Below, one piece after another: positions 50,617 to 59,334 of a DNA stretch of 64,000 nucleotides. The position numbers were made by a program, and so were the translations under genes. The notes under the pieces are model-generated. The model made no database searches, was not told the origin of the DNA, and saw only the letters and a program-made list of their open reading frames with translations. The stretch is from assembly GCF_000142805.1 (NCBI RefSeq), contig NC_013082.1, forward strand, positions 806,001 to 870,000, given 5' to 3'. This DNA comes from Lachancea thermotolerans CBS 6340. Taxonomy: Eukaryota > Ascomycota > Saccharomycetes > Saccharomycetales > Saccharomycetaceae. The stretch's first letter is position 1; every line of letters starts with the position of its first letter.

Positions 50617-52035
50617 TTACTGCAAGATAGAAAGGTTTACTGCAAACTTGTGCCCTTTGTATTTTTCGAGCGATTCACCCCCATAGCTCAGGGATCCAGA
50701 AACCTCAACAAGGACTCCGGGACATACGTCAGCGCCTGCTTGTTGTAGCCATGATGTACCAAGCTCGAGGAAAGCAGCACGGCTAGTTTCAGGGTTGTCA
50801 TTGGCGGTTCCAGATGCATTTTTCAAAGGCGAGAACTCATGAGATCTTTCCACTTCCAAACAACCAAACTTGCCCATTGGCACGTAGGGAAAAACGTCGA
50901 AGATAAATTGCTCGAGTTTGATACCATTTGGCACCTCTGGCTTGTAATATGAATCTTTCTCGTTGTTGTAAACTGGAATTTTTTTTTTAGCAATGTGATA
51001 GGGCATTATGTCACACCAATTACCAAGCTCACGTTTGAGGAGGTCAACAGAGTAGTAATGGTTAACAATATTCGCTGCTCTAAATTTCAACAGCCCCTCC
51101 TTGTCAGTAGCCTCGGCCATCTCCTTTGAAATCTCGGAATATTCAATGACACAAGGCGCGCTGTTCTTGCTTGCAATTAAACCAACCGATTCGGATGCAT
51201 CCCTTTTACGGACTGCTTTGGTAGCTAATTCAAAACCATTTTTGATTGCAAAACCAATAAACACAGGATCAGCAAGTTTTACTAAGACGTTGTCAACACA
51301 GTACATGTGAATATGCTTTATGTTCCTGTGTAACATGTCTTCAAGAATGCCTTTGTCTTGAAGTGCACGATAAAGGCCTCCATTCCCGTCAGGTGATTCA
51401 ACAAGCTCGGTTGGAGAACCAAGCAAAAGGTGGCGTCCTTCAAGGTCGAGAGCTGGTAGCGTTCCTTGATTGAAGAATACAACTTGCTGCTTATCTAGTC
51501 CAAAGTACTTTTGGTCCTCGAAGAAGCGCTCTGTTGCTGCACGCGTAGGTTTCGATGTCATGATATACCAAGGAATGGGTGCCGAAGCTTCAGCGAGTCG
51601 CTGAATGCGCGCCAGTTTTTCAGCTTGGATTTGAAATAGTGACTTCCCTGATGGTAAACCAATATTGTAACACCCCTTAGGCTCCGAAGAGCCCAGTCGA
51701 GTGCCCTGACCTCCGGCCATCAAAACAACAGCGACTTCGCCCCTCCTAAGCGCGTCGAGCCCCAATTCACGGTATTCTCTTTCAAGTTGAGGCTTCGAAA
51801 TGATTGATTCGTAGGAGCTTGAAGGAAGTGGCTCTAGCCTGGATACGTCCTTGGAATTGTCGTTCGCTAGTCGGATTGCTTCCTGGCACACCTGGACTAG
51901 GTTGTCAGGACGAATTCTAGCAGCATTTTCCCCAAGGTTTTTCTCCAGTTCCTGTTTCTCATGTTTGCTCAACCTGTCCCAGTGTTTGAAGAGGGAGGAC
52001 TGGCCACACTTCTCATACAATTCGCGAGTTGACAT
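50617..52035 (-). CDS. QRI1: UDP-N-acetylglucosamine pyrophosphorylase (Qri1/Uap1)
   Basis: 472 residues from the ATG at 52035 (477 in yeast). The nucleotide-binding signature VVLMAGGQGTRLGSSEPKG is at about 103-121, followed by GLPSGKSLFQIQAEKLARI. Further on are the uridine/sugar contact regions FFNQGTLPAL, SPDGNGGLYRAL and IHMYCVDNVLVKLADPVF. The enzyme joins UTP and GlcNAc-1-phosphate into UDP-GlcNAc for chitin, N-glycans and GPI anchors. It belongs to the YDL series (YDL103C) but sits between two YMR-series genes, showing the interleaved order. It is convergent with INP2 and divergent from DNF3. Confidence 0.95.
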   Translation of the reverse strand: MSTRELYEKCGQSSLFKHWDRLSKHEKQELEKNLGENAARIRPDNLVQVCQEAIRLANDNSKDVSRLEPLPSSSYESIISKPQLEREYRELGLDALRRGEVAVVLMAGGQGTRLGSSEPKGCYNIGLPSGKSLFQIQAEKLARIQRLAEASAPIPWYIMTSKPTRAATERFFEDQKYFGLDKQQVVFFNQGTLPALDLEGRHLLLGSPTELVESPDGNGGLYRALQDKGILEDMLHRNIKHIHMYCVDNVLVKLADPVFIGFAIKNGFELATKAVRKRDASESVGLIASKNSAPCVIEYSEISKEMAEATDKEGLLKFRAANIVNHYYSVDLLKRELGNWCDIMPYHIAKKKIPVYNNEKDSYYKPEVPNGIKLEQFIFDVFPYVPMGKFGCLEVERSHEFSPLKNASGTANDNPETSRAAFLELGTSWLQQAGADVCPGVLVEVSGSLSYGGESLEKYKGHKFAVNLSILQ

Positions 52036-52142
52036 TTTCAAGTGTTTCACGGACTGTATGTGTTACGGATATAATAAAAAAATCATTGTGGCTTATAGAA
52101 CATCAACAATCACATACAAGTACAAACTGACGAAGACCACTA

Positions 52143-55100
52143 ATGGGACGAGGGAGTCGCAAAAGAGCGTTCTCCTTACGCACACAATTGTTCAATAAGC
52201 AGCTGCATGACAAATTCCAGCGAGATTACGAGGAAGAGCCGGAAATGGGTGATTGTGGGGATGGGAAGCGTGACAATTCAGCTCTGGAGCTGCTTGCAGG
52301 AGGCGCACAGCGTGTAACGGACTGGGTGCTACGAAGAAAGCGAGAGAAACACACTAAGGCCGGAAGAGTGATTCCTTTGGGCCTGGATCGCTTGGACCCT
52401 TTCTTCCGCACATTCGCCGGCGAGAATGCGGAGTTGTTAGACGAGCGATCTGGTAGATCGTATTGCAGCAACCTGATAACATCTTCACGCTACACCATAT
52501 ATTCATTCCTCCCACGCCAGCTATACGCACAGCTCTCACGTCTAGCCAATACATACTTCCTTATCGTGGCCATCCTGCAAATGATCCCCGGATGGTCTAC
52601 CACGGGCACATACACCACAATTGTTCCACTGCTGATCTTTATGAGCATTTCGATGGCACGAGAAGCGTGGGACGACTTCCGCAGGCACAAGCTTGATAAA
52701 GAAGAGAATGACAAGCTCGCCAAAATGCTTATTATGGAGAGCGAAAAGTCCGACCACAGATTACGCGACGCAAGTGAGGGCGTAACTAGGACCAATAGTT
52801 TGTACTCATTGCCAGAGTGGCAACAAACTGCCACATCAACCAGCGCGCTCACCAACCCGGCCTCCGAGTTTGCTGATGAAGGTCATGAGATGGACACGAA
52901 CGAAAGAGAAGAAGACTCTTTTAATAACTGGGAGCGCCTGCGGCGCAGGCATAGAATAAAAATCATTCAAAAGAAATGGAAAGACATCAAGGTTGGTGAC
53001 TACGTGCTTTTGAACCAAGACGACTGGATCCCTGCCGATCTCTTGCTTTTGACCTGCGACGGGGAAAACAACGAATGTTTTGTTGAGACAATGGCTCTTG
53101 ATGGCGAAACTAACTTGAAAAACAAGCAGCCGCTGACAGAAGTCAGCGAAATCATGAAAACTACAGAGGGCTTGGCCAAGTTCAAAGCAAAAGTTACAGT
53201 AGAAGACCCTAACATAGATCTACACAACTTTGAAGGTAACCTTGAATTGCTGGACGAGAACAGGAAACTTACTATAGGCCCTGACCATATCATTTATAGA
53301 GGAAGCATCATCAGAAACACTCAAAACGCCGTCGGTCTGGTTGTATTTACAGGCGAAGAAACGAAAATTCGAATGAATGCTATCAAAAACCCCAGAATCA
53401 AAGCTCCCAAGCTACAAAGGGCGATAAACATGATTGTGCTTTTTATGGTTTTCGTGGTGGCCTCCATGGCCTTATTTTCTTTTATGGGCCAAAGGATTAT
53501 CAAAAAGAAAAACGTGGACAATGGCAGGGCATGGTATCTCTTCAGTGCGGATGCTGGCGTTGCCCCCACAGTCATGTCATTCATTATCATGTACAACACG
53601 TTGATCCCACTTTCTCTATATGTCACGATGGAAATCATTAAGGCAATGCAGAGCAAACTAATGGAGTGGGATATAGACATGTTCCATGCAGAAACAAATA
53701 CGCCTTGTGAATCTCGAACTGCGACTATTTTGGAAGAATTGGGCCAGGTTTCCTACATATTCAGTGACAAAACTGGCACGCTCACTGATAATAAAATGGT
53801 TTTCCGGGGTCTCTCCGTATGTGGATCTTCATGGGTTCATGATAATGATCCACAGGAGCAAGAACTTGACCGCACTGAGTCGAACGAAAGCAAAACCATT
53901 GATGTTGTTTCAGTAGATGATAGGAGTTTCTTGAAGAACTTTCAGAACAGCGACGGCAACCAAGTCCAACGTCAGAGAACGTCTGTTGACTTCAAAGGAA
54001 ATAGCTCGGCCATCTATACAGGCAGACCGAGTATTGCTTCTCGAGTCCAAAGTATGAGGAATAGCATGGAAGATTCAAGTAAAGTAAGAGAGCCTAGTGG
54101 AGATGGCGAAAACAATAAAGAGGCAAGATCATCTGCAGAGCTTATACACTACATTCAACAGAATCCTGACACTTACTTCTCTCAAAAAGCTAAATTTTTC
54201 ATTCTTTCGCTGGCATTATGCCATACCTGCCTTCCAAAAAAGCCATCCGAAGGAGGAAATGATGACTCTGTCGAGTACCAGGCATCGTCGCCTGATGAGT
54301 TGGCTCTCGTCACCGCAGCCCGAGACTTAGGATATGCAGTCATGAACAAGAATGCAAACGTCCTATCAATCAAATCGTACCCTGATGGATTTGAGAGCGA
54401 GCCATTGATAGAGAACTTTGAGGTATTAAACTTCATTGAATTCAGTTCTCAGAGAAAGCGTATGTCTGTGTTGGTACGCCTTCCCCAGGAACCAAATCGC
54501 ATACTTCTCATCTGCAAGGGCGCGGATAACGTTATTCTTGAAAGGCTTCACAACAGCGACCTCGCGAGTAAGAAAGTTTCAGAGCTTCAAGAATCCACTA
54601 ACGAACGGAAGGCTGCTGAAGCTGATCTTGTTTTGCAGCAAAGAAAATCTCTTGAAATTGCTGCAACAGGTCGTCCTAGCACTTCACTGACACGTTCTTC
54701 AGTTAACAAACCAACCAGGGCTAGTTTGTCTTTGCAGGCTGTTAGGAAAAGTCTATCAAGGAGAAGCATGGGAAGCGGAGATCCAGAAGTTCAAATAAAC
54801 TCTATCGATGACTTTTTGAGTAACGTTGAGCGCGCTAACAACGCAGTTACCGAAGTTTTCGCCAAAAGTAGAAAGTCTATGAATGAGCAACAGCGGGAGC
54901 GCTATATGCCTATTATGCAAAACTCACCAGGCTCTGCTTCAACTACTAACTCATCAGGCCAGATGCCTAAAACACCTACTGATGTTTTAGGAAGCCCACT
55001 ACAAAACGATATCGAGTTGTATATCGGAAACGAAAACTTACTACAGAACGAAGAATTCGTATTAGAAAGGACTTTGCAAGCTATTGACGACTTCTCCACT

Positions 55101-56984
55101 AATGGTCTTAGAACTCTCCTTTACAGCTACAAGTGGATTGACATTGAGGAATATGAAATTTGGAACAAAGATTATCACAGCGCTAAAACGTCGTTAGAAA
55201 ACAGAAAGGAAAAAATGCACTCCGTTGGAGAGCAAATGGAAACGTCATTACGCTTACTCGGTGTAACCGCTATCGAAGACAAATTGCAGGAGGGTGTTGC
55301 TGATGCCATCGAAAAAATCAGAAGAGCAGGCATAAAGATGTGGATGTTGACAGGCGATAAGCGAGAAACTGCCATCAACATTGGGTACTCCTGCAATTTG
55401 ATCCACGACTATTCTACGGTTGTGATTTTGTCTGCGGAAGACGAAAACATATCTTCGAAACTAACTGCCGTTACTCAAGAGATCGACCGAGGAAATATTG
55501 CCCACTGTGTTGTTGTGATTGATGGTGGAACGCTGGGTAATTTCGAGAGTAATCCAACATTGATGTCTGTATTCGTTGAGTTATGCACCAAGACGGACTC
55601 TGTAATTTGCTGCAGAGCTTCACCATCTCAGAAAGCTCTAATGGTCACTCATATACGTAATACAGACAAAAAGCTGGTTACTTTGGCTGTGGGAGATGGT
55701 GCAAACGATATTGCTATGATTCAATCAGCCGATATAGGTGTTGGAATTGCCGGAAAAGAAGGTCTTCAGGCGTCAAGATCGGCTGACTATTCTTTAGGAC
55801 AGTTTAGATTCCTTTTGAAGTTGCTACTGGTTCATGGTCGCTACAACTACGTCCGAACTTCAAAATTTGTTCTTTGCACATTTTACAAGGAGTTATTATT
55901 TTACCTTACGCAAATGATTTATCAAAGGCACACAATGTTTTCGGGAACTTCTCTTTATGAACCATGGTCACTCTCAATGTTTAATACACTTTTCACGTCA
56001 TTGCCAGTGCTTTGCATTGGTATGTTTGAGAAAGATCTCAAACCAATGACCCTGCTTGCTATTCCTGAATTATACAGTATAGGACGTTTATCCGAAAGCT
56101 TCAACCTCAGAGTTTTTCTCTATTGGATGTTTCTAGCAGCATTGAACTCAGTAATCATAACGTTTCTGAACTGGAAGATATGGGCATTCTCTTCTCTGTT
56201 GGACAACACTATCTATCCAATCGGTGTTATAAACTTCACTGCCATTGTAACATTAGTGAATGTTAAGTGCCAATTTCTGGAGACCCACAATCGCAATATA
56301 CTAGCAATATGCTCAGTTATAATCTCTGTCGGGGGTTGGTTGTTATGGTGTTGTTTGCTTCCTGGAATTTATTCTCAAGACGAAGCATACGATGTTTTAA
56401 CTGGCCTGTACCACCAGTTTGGCCGAGACATTACATTTTGGTGCGCATGCCTTGTTCTGGTTGTTCTTCCTTTAATCATTGATGTCGTTTTTAAAACTGT
56501 CAAAATTATGATCCGCCCCTCTGATTCTGAAATCGCTATGGAGCTTGAGCAGAAAGATGAGGTTCGTAAAAAGTTGGAGTTCAAAGCATACAATGAACTC
56601 AAACAAGGTTGGACTTGGGATAGGGATCGCAGTACGTTTTCAAGGTATGCAGGCAAGGTTTTCAGAACTGGATCTGGAACTTTGGAACCCGATGCAAGTG
56701 GTAATCATACAAGATCAAGAAAAAACACGATACCAAGTGCCACTGAACTACCAGCAGGCTCCGCAAGTGAAGTAACAGTCCGCAGTGGAACAAAGTTTGA
56801 CCCCGAAGAATACGAAATTCTTCCAAGCGGAAAGCTGATAAAGAGGTGCAAACCTGCATCTAATAACGGTCCCGAAGACAGACCGCTCACTCAAAAACTT
56901 GGCAAAAAGCTTCGTTTCAAAATCAAATCAAAAGAAGAAGACGTAGACGCTATCATCGCAGACCGCTTGAGAAGCTTGGAGTAA
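52143..56984 (+). CDS. DNF3: P4-type phospholipid flippase Dnf3
   Basis: 1613 residues (1656 in yeast). The N-terminal P4 signature FLPRQLYAQLSRLANTYFL starts the membrane domain. The A-domain motif is DGETNLKNKQPL, the phosphorylation site SDKTGTLTDNKM has Asp542, and late motifs are MLTGDKRETAINIGYSC and VGDGANDIAMIQSADIGVGI. About ten transmembrane helices are visible. Within the nucleotide-binding domain is a long Ser-rich insertion (about residues 805-955, with NKPTRASLSLQAVRKSLSRR). Dnf3 with Crf1/Lem3-family partners flips phosphatidylcholine and related lipids in Golgi and plasma membranes. It is divergent from QRI1, 107 bp apart. Confidence 0.94.
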   Translation: MGRGSRKRAFSLRTQLFNKQLHDKFQRDYEEEPEMGDCGDGKRDNSALELLAGGAQRVTDWVLRRKREKHTKAGRVIPLGLDRLDPFFRTFAGENAELLDERSGRSYCSNLITSSRYTIYSFLPRQLYAQLSRLANTYFLIVAILQMIPGWSTTGTYTTIVPLLIFMSISMAREAWDDFRRHKLDKEENDKLAKMLIMESEKSDHRLRDASEGVTRTNSLYSLPEWQQTATSTSALTNPASEFADEGHEMDTNEREEDSFNNWERLRRRHRIKIIQKKWKDIKVGDYVLLNQDDWIPADLLLLTCDGENNECFVETMALDGETNLKNKQPLTEVSEIMKTTEGLAKFKAKVTVEDPNIDLHNFEGNLELLDENRKLTIGPDHIIYRGSIIRNTQNAVGLVVFTGEETKIRMNAIKNPRIKAPKLQRAINMIVLFMVFVVASMALFSFMGQRIIKKKNVDNGRAWYLFSADAGVAPTVMSFIIMYNTLIPLSLYVTMEIIKAMQSKLMEWDIDMFHAETNTPCESRTATILEELGQVSYIFSDKTGTLTDNKMVFRGLSVCGSSWVHDNDPQEQELDRTESNESKTIDVVSVDDRSFLKNFQNSDGNQVQRQRTSVDFKGNSSAIYTGRPSIASRVQSMRNSMEDSSKVREPSGDGENNKEARSSAELIHYIQQNPDTYFSQKAKFFILSLALCHTCLPKKPSEGGNDDSVEYQASSPDELALVTAARDLGYAVMNKNANVLSIKSYPDGFESEPLIENFEVLNFIEFSSQRKRMSVLVRLPQEPNRILLICKGADNVILERLHNSDLASKKVSELQESTNERKAAEADLVLQQRKSLEIAATGRPSTSLTRSSVNKPTRASLSLQAVRKSLSRRSMGSGDPEVQINSIDDFLSNVERANNAVTEVFAKSRKSMNEQQRERYMPIMQNSPGSASTTNSSGQMPKTPTDVLGSPLQNDIELYIGNENLLQNEEFVLERTLQAIDDFSTNGLRTLLYSYKWIDIEEYEIWNKDYHSAKTSLENRKEKMHSVGEQMETSLRLLGVTAIEDKLQEGVADAIEKIRRAGIKMWMLTGDKRETAINIGYSCNLIHDYSTVVILSAEDENISSKLTAVTQEIDRGNIAHCVVVIDGGTLGNFESNPTLMSVFVELCTKTDSVICCRASPSQKALMVTHIRNTDKKLVTLAVGDGANDIAMIQSADIGVGIAGKEGLQASRSADYSLGQFRFLLKLLLVHGRYNYVRTSKFVLCTFYKELLFYLTQMIYQRHTMFSGTSLYEPWSLSMFNTLFTSLPVLCIGMFEKDLKPMTLLAIPELYSIGRLSESFNLRVFLYWMFLAALNSVIITFLNWKIWAFSSLLDNTIYPIGVINFTAIVTLVNVKCQFLETHNRNILAICSVIISVGGWLLWCCLLPGIYSQDEAYDVLTGLYHQFGRDITFWCACLVLVVLPLIIDVVFKTVKIMIRPSDSEIAMELEQKDEVRKKLEFKAYNELKQGWTWDRDRSTFSRYAGKVFRTGSGTLEPDASGNHTRSRKNTIPSATELPAGSASEVTVRSGTKFDPEEYEILPSGKLIKRCKPASNNGPEDRPLTQKLGKKLRFKIKSKEEDVDAIIADRLRSLE

Positions 56985-57159
56985 CTGTAATAGCATATAT
57001 ATTTACATTGAACACTGCATTTATCCTCATTAAATTACTGTACAAATTTGAGATCGGTTCTGTCTTTAGTAACAAAATCACGCCAATCAGTTCCAACAGC
57101 TCTGGTTGTCGAAGAGTGAACGACAGACTCCAGTTGACTTCTTTGAGGGGCTGTGTTGA

Positions 57160-57861
57160 TCAGGATCCGAAAAGAAGCCTTTCTAACATTGGCAAAAACA
57201 AGATAAAGAGTATAGGCACTAATATTCTTAGAATTTGTTGGGCCTCGCGCTGATCTTCCTGCTCTTGTTGCTGAGTTCCACGAGGCGCGCCACGCGCCCT
57301 TGGTGTACCATTTGTGTAGACTTTGAACCCGTTTGGACCGCCAAATGTGAAAGTGGTAGCTCCACCGCCCCCAAAAGGTCCTCCAAAGCCCCCTTGGAAA
57401 GGGCCCCCAAAAGGTCCTCCGAAACCACTGTTAAAAGGGTGTCCACCGCCTGCGGCACCCGCATTGAAAAGGAAGTCGAAGATGTCCTGGGGCTGCCCAC
57501 CTGGAGCTCGCCTAAAGAACATGTTTTCAGGAGGGAACCCTGCAGTAGCCGTTGAGCGTCCTGAAGCGAAAGGGTCTCTTACTGGGCGCTCATCTGGGTC
57601 GTGCCCAACTTGGTCGAATATGCGTCTTTTCTGTTCGTCACTGAGCACCTCAAAGGCTCGGTTTATCCTCTTGAAGGCCTCGCTCGCTCTTGGGTGTTTG
57701 TTCTTGTCAGGATGCAGCTTGATGGCTAGTTTACGGTATGCCTTCTTGATCTCGTTGTCCGATGCCTCTCTTTCAATCTGAAGTACCTCGTAGAACGCAT
57801 GCTTATCCTTCCCCAAAATAAACAGCGTCAACTCCTCCTGTTCTTTGGTGTATTCTGCCAT
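57160..57861 (-). CDS. HLJ1: ER-membrane J-domain protein Hlj1
   Basis: 233 residues (224 in yeast). The J domain at about 21-88 has HAFYEVLQIEREASDNEIKK and the HPD tripeptide at 50-52. A Gly/Phe-rich region with GGPFGGPFQGGFGGPFGGGG repeats follows. A C-terminal hydrophobic segment (RILVPILFILFLPMLERLL) anchors it by its tail, leaving the J domain in the cytosol. Hlj1 stimulates Hsp70 Ssa1 in ER-associated degradation, partly redundant with Ydj1. Place after DNF3 matches YMR162C-YMR161W. Confidence 0.94.
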   Translation of the reverse strand: MAEYTKEQEELTLFILGKDKHAFYEVLQIEREASDNEIKKAYRKLAIKLHPDKNKHPRASEAFKRINRAFEVLSDEQKRRIFDQVGHDPDERPVRDPFASGRSTATAGFPPENMFFRRAPGGQPQDIFDFLFNAGAAGGGHPFNSGFGGPFGGPFQGGFGGPFGGGGATTFTFGGPNGFKVYTNGTPRARGAPRGTQQQEQEDQREAQQILRILVPILFILFLPMLERLLFGS

Positions 57862-58817
57862 TTCTTGATGTCTTCGTTCAATGCTCGCTTGCTAGCTCGT
57901 ATTCTAGCGTAAAGATTCCTTTTTAAGTTCGATACGGCTGGTGAGGCTTGCTGAAATACTGCAGAAGAAAACGTCAAATATAATACAGGCCGTCAGAGCC
58001 AAACACCGTCTCACGATTAGCTGTTCTAGCTTCTTTGAGTTTTAGCCACAGTTAATCCAACAGAACCTTCCAAACGCCTTCTTTTCAACTATCAGAAGCT
58101 TCATTAAAATGCCGAACTAGAACATGTGTTCGAAACTAAACTGACGCAAAACTACAAAAACTTGAGGTGGCACCAAAACTCGAAGGCACAAATAGCGCCA
58201 GCTTCATATTTAGTGATCGATAAAAGGAGCGGGCTTTTATTAAAGTGCTGAATGTAGGGTGCGACTCTAAGTCGCTGATGCACCAATGTGTGGTCTACCT
58301 GATCAATGGCAGCGCCCTTTTGAGCACCTAGAGAGCACTATTTCTGTGATCTCAGTTATCAAGACCATGAACTGCGTAAACTTTTGCTGTCCGGACCTAT
58401 CTTTTTATCATCCTCCAGCAGTTTTCGAGGTGCTTTCATGCGTTTGTCTTTGTATCACTTAACCCGTTAAAGTTGAGATCCCAGAACGCTTAACGCTTGT
58501 TGTGGAGCTCAGAGACATATAGATGAGCCAAAATCATGGGCATGTTCCCTAAATCCGATAAACGCCCATGGTTTTGAAAGAGGAGCTTCCGTGGCTATCG
58601 CTGTCACTTCTGCAACCATTAATAGAATACCTTGAGCCGTGGCGCACCCCCAACTTCAAGGTATTCGATAACCGGGCACCAGAGAGACCTGAGCTTGGCC
58701 ATTCTGCAATTAAAATGCGACATGGTGATGGGAAATCTAAGCTCTACGAGGCAAACTTGTAAAGTCACAGGGGCGCCAAGTGCGGACGTCTGGACGGAAC
58801 TTCCCTCTTCATATACG

Positions 58818-58825
58818 TATATAAA
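58818..58825 (+). promoter_or_regulatory. orphan TATA box
   Basis: TATATAAA is a perfect canonical TATA element about 124 bp before the ATG of a six-codon frame and more than 500 bp before POL3. No gene with the expected spacing is seen, so it may serve a non-coding or very short transcript. Confidence 0.5.
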
Positions 58826-59049
58826 AGGCTGTCAAAGCCCACTACCGGTTTATTAGACGCTTACTACCGGACCACTGAGCGTTTTCTGTTGGGCTTTCAT
58901 TCCGTTGACCTTTCGCTGTCATTGCGTATCTTTGACTCACAATGCTACTAGCAAAGTTGTAAGTAGCCCGTACTTAGTCAGGTGGCAAAGTTGGATGGAG
59001 AGTAAGCAAGAAAGTTGATACGCTCTGTAGGACTGGCTACGAAAATGTA

Positions 59050-59268
59050 ACGCGTTTATAGCAGTTTGCCAGCCAATTGCATCACCATAGTATCTTGGTA
59101 GATCTGCTCTATTTTGAATCCTTTTTAAACTTGAAGGACTAGTTTTCTAACACCTCAATGTACAAAGTGCGTTTCATACGCTCAAAAGAAGGAGCTGCCC
59201 TTCCCCTGTGTAAAATACAATGCTTTGTTTAGGCTCATCGCTTTGATCTCATATATTGAAAAACGCGT
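59050..59268 (+). promoter_or_regulatory. two MCB elements (ACGCGT) upstream of POL3
   Basis: ACGCGT at 59050-59055 and 59263-59268, the latter about 67 bp before the ATG. MBF (Mbp1-Swi6) binds this hexamer and drives G1/S transcription of replication genes, including yeast DNA polymerase genes. Periodic expression of POL3 is inferred. Confidence 0.7.
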
Positions 59269-59334
59269 TGTCAAAAGATTAACGTCCTTCTCTTCGCTCG
59301 CAACAAGCCAAAAAGCCACTAGCAAGGGAAAAAA

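Larger units (their letters stand above)
57862..59334. other. 1.47-kb intergenic region between HLJ1 and POL3
   Basis: No gene could be supported, although this is unusually long for two divergent housekeeping genes. It holds a small perfect inverted repeat GCGACTCTAAGTCGC (58261-58275), a strong plus-strand TATA box (58818-58825), a TGACTCA site (58933-58939), a six-codon mini-ORF ending in a GTAAGT (58942-58964), and two ACGCGT sites near POL3. A 64-codon frame at 58568-58762 lacks coding character. Confidence 0.5.

Noticed and set aside
47880-58510. Shared 14-mer CGCTTAACGCTTGT at about 47885 and 58488
   Set aside because: Matches of this length are expected by chance within a 64-kb window, and flanks do not match.
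58568-58762. 64-codon plus-strand frame in the HLJ1-POL3 gap
   Set aside because: No promoter or similarity evidence; ends before the TATA box.
58942-59232. Two-exon gene from the six-codon frame using GTAAGT
   Set aside because: No acceptor with a good branch site leads to a meaningful second exon; the longest join gives only chance sequence antisense or out of frame to POL3.
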